From Acidobacteriaceae bacterium (lineage in GTDB: Bacteria; Acidobacteriota; Terriglobia; Terriglobales; Acidobacteriaceae): a DNA stretch of 64,000 nt. Position numbers and translations under genes: made by a program. The notes under the pieces were generated by a model. It was not told the origin of the DNA. It made no database searches and saw only the letters and a list, made by a program, of their open reading frames with translations. Where the stretch lies: positions 1-64,000 of the forward strand of contig PLGG01000079.1 in the NCBI GenBank assembly GCA_003138515.1. Direction: 5' to 3'. Shown here piece by piece: positions 18,604 through 25,990 of this stretch (position 1 is its first letter; each line of letters starts with the position of its first letter).

Positions 18604-19620
18604 CTACGCGAAAGTGTTAATTTGGGCCAGCCAAGAGGATTTTTCTGTTTCAGGAAGGAAACTGGCGCGAATGGAATTGGCAGCCAACTGGCGGAGCTCG
18701 TCGCGTGTAAATCTCTGTTGGGTATGGGCGAGGAGGAACTCGTTGGCAAGATCGGAGCCGAAGAAGGCGGGGTCGTCTGAGTTGATGGTGACGAGGAGGC
18801 CGCGATCGAAGTAGTGGCGAAGGGGGTGGGTGGCGAAGGAGGGGCAGACACCGGTGCAGACGTTGGAGGTGGGGTTGAGCTCGACGGCGATGCCGCGATT
18901 TTTGAGCTCCGCGAGGAGCGATTCGTCCTGGATGGCAGATAAGGCGTGGCCGATGCGCTCGGAGCCGATGTCGAGCGCTTCCCAGATGGCCTCGGGACCG
19001 GTGGTTTCGCCAGCGTGGTTGGTGAGGCGCAGGCCGGCGGCCTGGGCGCGCGCGTAGAGGTGGCGGAAAGGCTCGGAACCGGAGCGGCGCTCATCGCCGC
19101 CGAGACCGATGGCGACGATGGAGGGGTAGAATTCGCGCAACTCGGCGGCCTTGCGAAAGACGCGGTCGGCTTCCTCGACGGTGAAGTGGCGGACGGCGTC
19201 GAAGATCCAGTAGAGGGAAAGGCCAAGCTCGCGGGCGGCGCGTTCGCGGGCGCGTTCGAGAGCGGCAAAGATGGGCTCGAAGCAGCGGGGATCGAAGTTG
19301 CGCCACATATAGATGACGCCGACAGAGATGAAGACCTCGGCGTGGACGACGCCCTGCGCGGCGAGCTGCTCCATCATGTGCCAGGCGACTATCTCATAGT
19401 CTTCTGGGTCGCGCAGGCGGCGAGTGACGGCCTTGAAGGACTCAATGAATTCAGTGAAATCAGTGAACCGGTATAGGGCCTCGGCTTCGTGGTGCGTGAG
19501 GGGATACTTGTCGTGACGGGCGCTGAGCTCGACCAGGGTGGCGGGCGCGATGGTGCCTTCGAGATGCAGATGCAGCTCGGCCTTGGGCAGGCCGCGGATG
19601 AATTCCTGGATTTCCGTCAC
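18604..19620 (-). CDS. add: Adenosine deaminase
   Basis: A 338-residue member of the adenosine/AMP deaminase family (metal-dependent hydrolase), converting adenosine to inosine in purine salvage. Zn ligands are visible as HLHLEG (His17, His19), NHAGE (His and the catalytic Glu) and the SDDP motif (Asp). The substrate-proximal region has GLGGDERR and HALS. Length matches bacterial Add. The related adenine deaminase cannot be fully excluded by eye. The start is a GTG at 19620 with no clear ribosome-binding site. The C-terminus is complete. Confidence 0.88.
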   Translation of the reverse strand: MTEIQEFIRGLPKAELHLHLEGTIAPATLVELSARHDKYPLTHHEAEALYRFTDFTEFIESFKAVTRRLRDPEDYEIVAWHMMEQLAAQGVVHAEVFISVGVIYMWRNFDPRCFEPIFAALERARERAARELGLSLYWIFDAVRHFTVEEADRVFRKAAELREFYPSIVAIGLGGDERRSGSEPFRHLYARAQAAGLRLTNHAGETTGPEAIWEALDIGSERIGHALSAIQDESLLAELKNRGIAVELNPTSNVCTGVCPSFATHPLRHYFDRGLLVTINSDDPAFFGSDLANEFLLAHTQQRFTRDELRQLAANSIRASFLPETEKSSWLAQINTFA

Positions 19621-19635
19621 AGCTTAAGTTTAGCC

Positions 19636-19673
19636 GGTCAGCGAGTCAGCAAGTCAGCGAGTCAGCGGGTCGG
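19636..19673. repeat. 8-nt period array (GTCAGCGA-like units)
   Basis: Five GTCAGCRA-like octamers in register between the adenosine deaminase gene and the next gene. Another member of the degenerate intergenic array class. Confidence 0.75.
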
Positions 19674-19799
19674 CCTCAGCATTCGCATTGCGGTTAGGCC
19701 TCTGACCGCTCGATTTCGTGCTTCCCACCCTTGCGGCAAAGGCAAGAACGCCGCAAGGATGGGGCACCCAAATTCGTACATGAACAAGCGGTCAGAAAC

Positions 19800-20522
19800 C
19801 TAGTTCGTTTTAATCGCGGTTGCGTGGTTGCCGACGAAGGTAACGGTCCACTTCTTGCCGGCCTGATCGTAGGAAATGGTGCGATTGCCTACGTTGGAAC
19901 TATCCACTTTTTGATTGTGGCCGATGGACATTTGGGTTTGAAGCTCGCTCATGCCGGTGAGGACCTGATGCGCGTCGATGGCGGCCCAGACGTTCGGCGG
20001 CCAGTTGTCGTAGATCTTATGCGGATCGTCGTAATAGAAAAGGACGTCGCAGAAATATTGTTCCTGGTCGCCGTCGAATGCGCCGATGACGGTGGCATAG
20101 AGGTCTGTGCTGTGGGGAAGCGAGAAGATGGCGAATACCTGGCGAGAGCCGTGAGAGATGCCGTCGTCGAGATCGGCGGGCGGGACGGCCTTAATGACTT
20201 TCTTGATGTCGAGTTGCTGTGCCGCTGGAATTTTTCCTTGGTCTTTGGCGAAGTCGATATGACCGGATTTGTAAGTGAAGTAGGGCATGGTGTAGCCGTT
20301 TTTCATCCAGACGCTTGTGCCCTCGAGTTTCAGCGAGTCGTCGAAGGAGGTCATGAACTTCATGCGCACGATGGCGACGTCGTCGGGCGTGAGGTTCTGG
20401 TCGGGGGCGGTTTGCGGGAGGACACCGGGACTGCGGCGGTGCTCAAAGACAGAGAAGAGATAGATGCCGCCGATGGTGAGGGTGACGAGCGTCATGAGGA
20501 TGGCTTTTTGCCAGGTTTTCAT
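19800..20522 (-). CDS. Membrane-anchored protein of unknown function, partner of the APC transporter
   Basis: A 240-residue protein with one N-terminal membrane anchor (AILMTLVTLTIGGIYLFSVF) and a ~210-residue extracytoplasmic domain. Features include VRMKFMTSFDDSLKLEG, AFDGDQEQYFCDVLFYYDD and a C-terminal strand pattern ISYDQAGKKWTVTFVG. No catalytic motif recognised. Its ATG lies 5 nt after the stop of the transporter gene, so the two are almost certainly translated from one mRNA. A role in transport or sensing is inferred from that context only. Confidence 0.7.
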   Translation of the reverse strand: MKTWQKAILMTLVTLTIGGIYLFSVFEHRRSPGVLPQTAPDQNLTPDDVAIVRMKFMTSFDDSLKLEGTSVWMKNGYTMPYFTYKSGHIDFAKDQGKIPAAQQLDIKKVIKAVPPADLDDGISHGSRQVFAIFSLPHSTDLYATVIGAFDGDQEQYFCDVLFYYDDPHKIYDNWPPNVWAAIDAHQVLTGMSELQTQMSIGHNQKVDSSNVGNRTISYDQAGKKWTVTFVGNHATAIKTN

Positions 20523-20527
20523 GGGGC

Positions 20528-22087
20528 CTACTGCGTCGACCGGGGCGGAGCGAATTCGGAGCGGTGACGGCTATAGAGGAAGTAGATGAACAGGCCGATG
20601 ACCAGCCAGATGAGGAAGCGATACCAGGTGATGATGGGCAGTCCGGCCATGAGCAGGAAGCAGAAGATGACGCTGAGCGCGGGAATGATGGGACCGCCGG
20701 GAACGACGAAACCGCGGCGGCGGTGAGGGTCGCGGAAGCGGAGGACGATGACTCCGATGGAGACGAGGACAAAGGCGAAGAGCGTGCCGATGTTGGAGAG
20801 GTCGGCGAGCGTGCCGATATCGAAGAGGCCGGAGGGAATGGCGACGACAAAACCGGCAACCCAAGTGGAAAAGGCCGGGGTGCGAAAGAGGGGATGGACG
20901 TTGGAGAAGATTTTGGGCAGCAGGCCGTCGCGGGACATGGAGAACCAAACGCGGGACTGGCCGATCTGGTAGACGAGGATGGAGGAGATCATTCCCATGA
21001 GCGCGCCGAGCAGGACAACGAGACGGATCCAGTAGAGCGGATGGCCGCCGGGGAGGACGGAAAGTTTCTTGAGCGCGTTGACGACGGGAGCCGCGTCGCC
21101 GACCATCGATTGCCAGGGGACGAGGCCGGTGAGGCAGACGGCGACGGCGACATAGAGCACGGTGCAGACGACCAGCGTGGCGATGATGCCGATAGGCAGA
21201 TCGCGCTGGGGGTTGCGGCACTCTTCGGCAGCGGTGGAGACGGAATCGAAGCCGATGTAGGTGAAGAAGATAATGGAGCCGCCGGTGAGCACGCCGGACC
21301 AGCCGTTGGGCATGAAGGGATGCCAGTTGGAGGGGTGAATGAAGCTGATGACAGAGAAGACAAAAATGAGGATGGCGATGAGCTTGAATCCGACCATCAT
21401 GTTGTTGGTGGAAGCGGACTCGCGGATGCCGCGGACCAGGATCACCGTGATGAACATGACGATGAGGAATGCGGGGATGTTGAAGCCGAAGTGCCAGCCG
21501 GGGTTGTAGAGGTTGTTTCCGGCCAGGTCCTGCAGGCCGTCGGGGAGATAAGCGGGCGAGATCCATCGGGCGCTCGGATGCAGGCCGAACCAGTCGAGCA
21601 GGTCGACGATGTGGGCGGCGAAGCCGACGCTGACGCTCATGTTGGAGCCGGCGTACTCGAGGATCAGATCCCAGCCGATGATCCAGGCGATGAGCTCGCC
21701 GAGTGTGGCATAGGTGTAGGTATAGGCTGAGCCGGCGATGGGAATCATGGAGGCCAGTTCGGCATAGCAGAGGCCGGTGAGAGCGCAGACGAAGGCCACC
21801 ATCACCATGGAGAGGGCAATGGCCGGCCCCGCGCCGGGACGGCCTGCGAGCGCGGTGTGCGTGACGACGTAGTGGATAAGGGGAGTGTTTGTGATGGTGG
21901 CGTTGGGAAGCTGCTCGCCGGAGATCGCGGTGCCGATGACGGTGAAGATGCCCGAGCCGATGACCGCGCCGATGCCGAGCGCGGTGAGCGACCAAGGCCC
22001 GAGCGTCTTCTTCAGCGCGTGCTCGGGCTCCGTCGAGTCGCTGATGAGCTTGTCAATCGACTTTCGGGCGAAGAACTGGCTGGGCAG
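20528..22087 (-). CDS. APC-superfamily amino acid permease (cationic amino acid transporter-like)
   Basis: A 519-residue, ~12-helix transporter. The N-terminus reads QFFARKSIDKLI, then LGPWSLTALGIGAVIGSGIF, the canonical TM1 G-x-G-x-I-G-S-G-I-F substrate motif; later come AYTYTYATLGELIAWIIGWDL and FFTYIGFDSVSTAAEECRNP (TM6). No ATG, GTG or TTG occurs in frame before TM1. The only initiator with a good ribosome-binding site (AGAGGAGA, 6 nt away) is a CTG at 22085-22087, and an in-frame stop lies a few codons upstream. The first in-frame ATG at 21808 would remove TM1. It heads the operon with the gene at 19800. Confidence 0.85.
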   Translation of the reverse strand: MPSQFFARKSIDKLISDSTEPEHALKKTLGPWSLTALGIGAVIGSGIFTVIGTAISGEQLPNATITNTPLIHYVVTHTALAGRPGAGPAIALSMVMVAFVCALTGLCYAELASMIPIAGSAYTYTYATLGELIAWIIGWDLILEYAGSNMSVSVGFAAHIVDLLDWFGLHPSARWISPAYLPDGLQDLAGNNLYNPGWHFGFNIPAFLIVMFITVILVRGIRESASTNNMMVGFKLIAILIFVFSVISFIHPSNWHPFMPNGWSGVLTGGSIIFFTYIGFDSVSTAAEECRNPQRDLPIGIIATLVVCTVLYVAVAVCLTGLVPWQSMVGDAAPVVNALKKLSVLPGGHPLYWIRLVVLLGALMGMISSILVYQIGQSRVWFSMSRDGLLPKIFSNVHPLFRTPAFSTWVAGFVVAIPSGLFDIGTLADLSNIGTLFAFVLVSIGVIVLRFRDPHRRRGFVVPGGPIIPALSVIFCFLLMAGLPIITWYRFLIWLVIGLFIYFLYSRHRSEFAPPRSTQ

Positions 22088-22106
22088 AGCAGGTCTCCTC
22101 TGTGAA

Positions 22107-22204
22107 GCAGCTTCTAGCCTCTAGCTCCTAGCTGCTAGCTTTCCGTGCCGAAGGGGACCCCGGGGTTTCAGCGAGGTGAGGCTAGAAGCCAGCAGCTAGA
22201 GGCC
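22107..22204. repeat. Inverted-repeat element built of 7-nt units
   Basis: The left arm 22107-22142 has heptamers AGCTTCT, AGCCTCT, AGCTCCT, AGCTGCT. The right arm 22178-22204 carries the complementary motif (GGCTAGAAG...CAGCTAGAGG). The ~35-nt spacer starts with CCGTGC and also contains a GGGGACCCCGGGG hairpin. A REP/MITE-like layout. Confidence 0.8.
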
Positions 22205-22208
22205 GTTC

Positions 22209-22364
22209 TTAACGCTTCGACTGGCCGCGGACCATCTTCTTCACTTTTTTCTTGAGTGAGCCGCGGGGGGTGGTGCGCTTGGCTTTGGGGGCGGCTTTCT
22301 TTCGCGAAGCGCGCTTGAGCTTCTTGCGTTCTGCCTTGTCTTTGATTTTGGTGGTGTCGGCCAC
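22209..22364 (-). CDS. Small Lys/Arg-rich basic protein (51 residues)
   Basis: Starts at a GTG (22362-22364) with AAAGAGG 5 nt upstream and ends at TAA. The translation begins MADTTKIKDKAERKKLKRAS and ends KKKVKKMVRGQSKR. Over a third of its residues are Lys or Arg, with no hydrophobic core. Such proteins commonly bind nucleic acid or ribosomes; that is inference. Its coding reality is supported by the start context and by the lack of another explanation for the stretch. Confidence 0.6.
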   Translation of the reverse strand: MADTTKIKDKAERKKLKRASRKKAAPKAKRTTPRGSLKKKVKKMVRGQSKR

Positions 22365-22626
22365 GTTAACCTCTTTCCATCGAATGTGTTCGGGAAGCCC
22401 GCAGCGCGGGCGTTCAAGAGATTTATGTTAGCAGGTGGATCGCATGCGGCGAAAGCGCGGCGCGCATTCATCGCATTGCGGGGCGCATGCGCGCAGGCAA
22501 GTCGATTGCAGCGTACAATAAAGGAAGATCTTCTCAATGCCAGGCCTGCTCGGCTCCGGCTGACTAAGCGCTTCTGACGAGCTTTGCACCTCTACGCAGC
22601 AATCACTATGTATGCAGGAGTTCGTC

Positions 22627-22842
22627 ATGCGTTCCGATCAGGTTCACCGCGCGCTCGCGCGAGGAATGAACCGCTTTGAAGTCTGCCGACTGGTCTCGAA
22701 GGGCGTAAGAGTGACCCATAAAACGGGCGCGCGCTTCGAGGATTCGATTAACAGCGTTTTGCTCTACCTGGGAGATCACGATCTCCCCAAGGGGGGGCTG
22801 CATCCGAGCGCCGCTGCGGAGAAGCTGGAACCCGTGGCGTAA
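22627..22842 (+). CDS. RNA polymerase omega (RpoZ)-like small protein
   Basis: A 71-residue protein. The pattern MRSD-x4-RAL...NRFEVCRLVSKGVR-x3-K-x-GARFEDSINSVLLYL parallels acidobacterial RpoZ (N-R-Y-L-L-C-Q-L-x-S-K...HK-x5-R-x-x-D-x-x-N-x-V-L). The C-terminal ~20 residues differ. Omega normally helps assemble beta' and is usually encoded next to gmk; here it stands alone, so this may be a second, diverged omega. The ATG at 22627 has AGGAG 6 nt upstream. A shared terminator follows. Confidence 0.6.
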   Translation: MRSDQVHRALARGMNRFEVCRLVSKGVRVTHKTGARFEDSINSVLLYLGDHDLPKGGLHPSAAAEKLEPVA

Positions 22843-22844
22843 CG

Positions 22845-22912
22845 ACAGTTGTCAGTTCTCAGTTGTCAGTTTTCAGTTCTCGGTTCACAGTTCGTAGTTC
22901 TTAATTTCCGGC
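22845..22912. repeat. 7-nt period array (GTCAGTT-like units)
   Basis: Heptamers GTCAGTT, CTCAGTT, GTCAGTT, TTCAGTT, CTCGGTT, CACAGTT, CGTAGTT begin within a few bases of the stop codon of the omega-like gene. Confidence 0.8.
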
Positions 22913-22971
22913 GAGGTGTGGGACGTCTTTGAAACTGACCAGAGTGCAACAAAGTTTAAGCTAAACGCAAA

Positions 22972-23006
22972 AGAGGGACGGCAGATTCGCCGTCCCTCTC
23001 GTTTTT
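22972..23006. terminator. Strong bidirectional intrinsic terminator
   Basis: An 11-bp perfect stem (AGAGGGACGGC / GCCGTCCCTCT) with a 6-nt loop. A run of five T follows on the plus strand and a T-rich tail (TTTTGCGTTT) follows on the minus strand. It serves the omega-like gene and the convergent cold-shock gene. Confidence 0.88.
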
Positions 23007-23051
23007 GGTTCCGAACTTGTTCTCAGTTCCGAACTGTTTCAGGCTTGCCGC

Positions 23052-23252
23052 TTAGACAACCTGAACGTTTTCTGCCTGCCAGCCCTTGGGGCCCTTGGTC
23101 ACGTCGAACTGGACCTTCTGGCCTTCCTGCAGGGACCGGAAACCGGTCGACTTGATGGCGGTGTGATGGACGAAGACGTCCTCGCCGTTTTCACGGCTCA
23201 AAAATCCAAATCCCTTTGCGTCATTGAACCACTTGACTGTGCCTTGTTCCAT
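23052..23252 (-). CDS. Cold-shock domain protein (CspA family)
   Basis: A 66-residue single-domain nucleic-acid-binding protein. [15 protein letters not shown] contains RNP1 and DVFVHH is RNP2; the fold ends in [17 protein letters not shown]. Csp proteins melt RNA structure and act as RNA chaperones. The ATG at 23252 has GAGGAG 8 nt upstream. A possible -10 element (TACACT on the minus strand, near 23364-23369) would give a leader of about 100 nt, resembling the long regulatory leaders of csp genes; this is weak evidence. Confidence 0.93.
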   Translation of the reverse strand: MEQGTVKWFNDAKGFGFLSRENGEDVFVHHTAIKSTGFRSLQEGQKVQFDVTKGPKGWQAENVQVV

Positions 23253-23556
23253 TGTGTTGCTCCTCAAACTTACTGAATTACCGCTGAATGCAATGTGGAG
23301 TGTTGCGTGTAGGCGGTAACCGGAACAGGCAAGAACTTCAGATCGAATTCTACGATTGCACTTAGTGTAGCACGAAATGGGCTTGCGGACGGGAAAATCT
23401 TTGGGCTTGAGATGGTTAAGGCGATTGGTTTGAGGGATTTAAGGAGTGGGGGCGGAGGGACACAGATGGCGGCGACGAAGGCAGGGTACACTCAATATCG
23501 CTAGAAGGTGGGTCGCTGGAGAGTGGGTCGCTCAAAAGCGGCCAGAGAGGTGAAGC

Positions 23557-24699
23557 TTGAGCGGCGAGCAGGAGAGGGTTCTTGTCCTGAACCCCGGAAC
23601 GACGTCGACGAAGTTCGGCGTTTATACGCGCGCGGGCGAGGAGATGTCGCGCAACATTCACCATGGAGACGAGGAGATCGAACGCTTCCGCGGCAGGCCG
23701 ATGCTGGACCGTCTGGAATATCGCGCGGGGCGGATCGAGGCGGCGCTCGAAGAGGCAGGATTCACTCCTAAAGGTAAAACGGCGGAGCCGTGGGCCGCGG
23801 TGGCGGGACGGGGCGGGCTGCTGCCGCCGATGGAGTGCGGGACGTACCTTGTGGACGACATGATGGTGGAGGAGTTGCGGCGGGCGCGTCGCGGAGAACA
23901 TGCGTCGAACCTGGGAGCGGTGCTGGCGCTCAAGTTTGCAACGGCGGCCGGCGCGAAGGCGTACATCGTGGACCCGGTGACGGCCGATGAGTGGCAGGAA
24001 TGCGCGCGGTATTCCGGCTCGCCGCTGGTGAAGCGGTCGTTCGTGGGGCACGCGCTGAACACCAAGGCCGTGGCCCGGCGTCATGCGCGCGGGCTGGGGC
24101 GGCGCTACGAGGAGATGCGGCTGATCGTGGTGCACATGGGCAGCGGGGTTACGGTGACGGCGCACCGCGGCGGGCGCATGATCGACAGCAATTCGATCGA
24201 AGAAGGCCCGTTCGGGCCGGACCGCACGGGATCGCTGCCGGTGCGCGAGCTGATCAAGCTGTGCTTCAGCGGAAAGATGACGGAGGGTGAACTGGATCGC
24301 CACGTCTTCGGTGACGGCGGGCTGTTCGCGTATCTCGGAACGCGCGACCTGATCGAGGTGGAGCGGAGAATTGTCGCGGGCGACCGGCAGGCCGCGGCCG
24401 TCTTCGAGGCCATGGCCTATCAGATTGGAAAAGAGACGGGCGCGATGGCCACGGTGCTTGAAGGTAAGGTGGACGCGGTGCTGGTGACCGGCGGCATGGC
24501 GCGCTCCGAGCGGATGGTGGCGCAAGTACGCGGCTATGTGGATTGGATCGCGCCGGTGGCTGTGTATCCCGGCGAGGACGAGCTGCGGGCGCTGGCCGAG
24601 GGGGTATTCCGCGTGCTGGACGGAGAGGAAGAAGCGAAGCGGATGGGGAAAAACAGGGAACAAGGGAACGAGGGAACAAGGGAACGAGTGAAGAAGTGA
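23557..24699 (+). CDS. buk: Butyrate kinase
   Basis: A 380-residue acetokinase-family enzyme, interconverting butyryl-phosphate + ADP and butyrate + ATP. Motifs are VLNPGTTSTKFGVY (phosphate 1), GRGGLLPPMECGTYLV, VHMGSGVTVTAHRGGRMID (the adenosine region) and ILVTGGMARSE-like VLVTGGMARSE near the C-terminus. The start is a TTG with GAGAGG 6 nt upstream. No phosphate butyryltransferase gene is adjacent. The last ~14 codons (NREQGNEGTRERVKK) are encoded by an 8-nt repeat array and are not family sequence. Confidence 0.93.
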   Translation: MSGEQERVLVLNPGTTSTKFGVYTRAGEEMSRNIHHGDEEIERFRGRPMLDRLEYRAGRIEAALEEAGFTPKGKTAEPWAAVAGRGGLLPPMECGTYLVDDMMVEELRRARRGEHASNLGAVLALKFATAAGAKAYIVDPVTADEWQECARYSGSPLVKRSFVGHALNTKAVARRHARGLGRRYEEMRLIVVHMGSGVTVTAHRGGRMIDSNSIEEGPFGPDRTGSLPVRELIKLCFSGKMTEGELDRHVFGDGGLFAYLGTRDLIEVERRIVAGDRQAAAVFEAMAYQIGKETGAMATVLEGKVDAVLVTGGMARSERMVAQVRGYVDWIAPVAVYPGEDELRALAEGVFRVLDGEEEAKRMGKNREQGNEGTRERVKK

Positions 24700-24733
24700 A
24701 AGAGTGAACGAGCGAAAGAGTGAAGACGTGAAG
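24655..24733. repeat. 8-nt period array overlapping the 3' end of butyrate kinase
   Basis: Octamers AAGGGAAC, GAGGGAAC, AAGGGAAC, GAGTGAAG, AAGTGAAA, GAGTGAAC, GAGCGAAA. Positions 24669-24700 are identical to 56-87. The array encodes the C-terminal tail and stop codon of buk. Confidence 0.85.
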
Positions 24734-24741
24734 GGCCGCCG

Positions 24742-24885
24742 GCTACAGGCTGGAGTTTAGAGCTAAGAGCTAGGAGCAAAAAGCAAATAGCCAAAAGCCA
24801 AAAGCTAAAAGCCAAAAGCCAAAAGCTAAAAGCTGAAAGCTGAGACCTGAAACCTGACCAGTGACAACTGACGGCTGAACACTGC
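24742..24885. repeat. Long 7-nt period array (GCCAAAA/GCTAAAA units)
   Basis: About 18 heptamers in register: GCCAAAA, GCTAAAA, GCTGAAA and so on, drifting into CCTGAAA, CCTGACC, AGTGACA, ACTGACG. This drift shows that the GCTAG-type and GTCAGTT-type arrays are one continuous family. Confidence 0.85.
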
Positions 24886-24926
24886 AATAGAATTCGGTAG
24901 AGAATCAAGGGACAGCGAGGGACAGA

Positions 24927-25793
24927 GTGGCGGTTCTGGCGGTGCAGCAGATCCGGCGCATGCGGGGCGGGGCGCAGGGCCAGTTGATGCTGGGCGCGGA
25001 CGGGCACGTGTACGTGGTGAAGTTCCAGAACAACCCGCAGCACACGCGGGTGCTGGCCAACGAGCTGATGGCCTCGCGGCTGGCGGCGGCGGCGGGACTG
25101 ACGGTGCCGGAGACCGATCTGGTGGAGGTCTCGAGCTGGCTGATCGAGAATACGCCGGAGCTGGAGATCGACATGGGGCGGACGCGGGCGCGCTGCCTGC
25201 CGGGATTGCACTTCGGGTCGCGCTTTGCCGGGGGCACGATGCCGGGCCAGGTGGTGGACTACCTGACCGAAGAGCATCTTGCCGAGTTGAAGAACCTGGG
25301 CGAGTTCGCCGGCATCCTGGCTCTGGACAAGTGGACGGGCAATGCCAACGGGCGGCAGGCGGTGTTCACGCGGCGGCAGCGGGAGAAGCGCTACAGGGCC
25401 GTCTTCATCGATTTCGGGTACTGCTTTCACGCCGGGGAGTGGCGCTTTGAAGATGCGCCGCTGCGCGGCGTCTATTACCGCAACGATGTGTACCGGGAGA
25501 TCACGGGATGGGAGTCATTTGAGCCGTGGCTGACGAGACTTGAAAACCTGCCGGCGGAGACGATCTGGGATGCGGCCAACGGCGTTCCCCCCGAATGGTA
25601 TGGCGGCGACCAGAGTGAGATGGAAGCGCTTGTCGAAAAGCTGCTTGCGCGGCGGAGCCGGATCAGGGAGCTGATCGAGGCGTTTGGGAACTCGGATAGG
25701 AGGCCGTTTCCGAAATGGGGAGGGAGGGGAGGTGGGTGGCGGGAAGGGGCTTGGAAGGGTGGCCGATGGGGGGATACGATGAGGGTGAATTGA
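24927..25793 (+). CDS. HipA-like kinase family protein
   Basis: A 288-residue protein resembling the HipA-like (HipA_2) kinase fold. The N-terminal part has GADGHVYVVKFQNNPQHTRVLANE, with a candidate ATP-binding Lys. The catalytic loop candidate is LALDKWTGNANGRQAVF, where HipA proteins carry D-x4-N-x-D-R, so the last Asp is replaced here by Asn. The metal-binding motif is FIDFGYCF. A Gly/Arg-rich tail ends the protein. The start is a GTG at 24927. It precedes a DUF3037 gene, a known recurrent pairing. Its targets are unknown, and whether it is a toxin-like or regulatory kinase cannot be told. Confidence 0.78.
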   Translation: MAVLAVQQIRRMRGGAQGQLMLGADGHVYVVKFQNNPQHTRVLANELMASRLAAAAGLTVPETDLVEVSSWLIENTPELEIDMGRTRARCLPGLHFGSRFAGGTMPGQVVDYLTEEHLAELKNLGEFAGILALDKWTGNANGRQAVFTRRQREKRYRAVFIDFGYCFHAGEWRFEDAPLRGVYYRNDVYREITGWESFEPWLTRLENLPAETIWDAANGVPPEWYGGDQSEMEALVEKLLARRSRIRELIEAFGNSDRRPFPKWGGRGGGWREGAWKGGRWGDTMRVN

Positions 25794-25797
25794 GGGA

Positions 25798-25987
25798 CAG
25801 CTTCTAGCTCCTAGCTTCCAGCTATTTTCGTGCGGACGCAGGGAGCGGAGAGTTTGAGTGAGAGGAGATCGGCAGTGAGCTTGGTGCTCGACGGCCGAAG
25901 CCGAGGGCTGAAGCTGAAAGCTGGGAGCTTGAAACTGAGGGCTGAAAGCTAGCAGCTAGAGGCTAGAGGCTAGAAGCTAGAAGCTAA
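25798..25987. repeat. Inverted-repeat element built of 7-nt units
   Basis: The left arm 25798-25823 (AGCTTCT, AGCTCCT, AGCTTCC) is followed by ATTTTCGTGCGG. The right arm 25904-25987 has heptamers GCTGAAA, GCTAGCA, GCTAGAG, GCTAGAG, GCTAGAA, GCTAGAA. The element fills the whole gap between the HipA-like and DUF3037 genes. Confidence 0.8.
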
Positions 25988-25990
25988 ACC

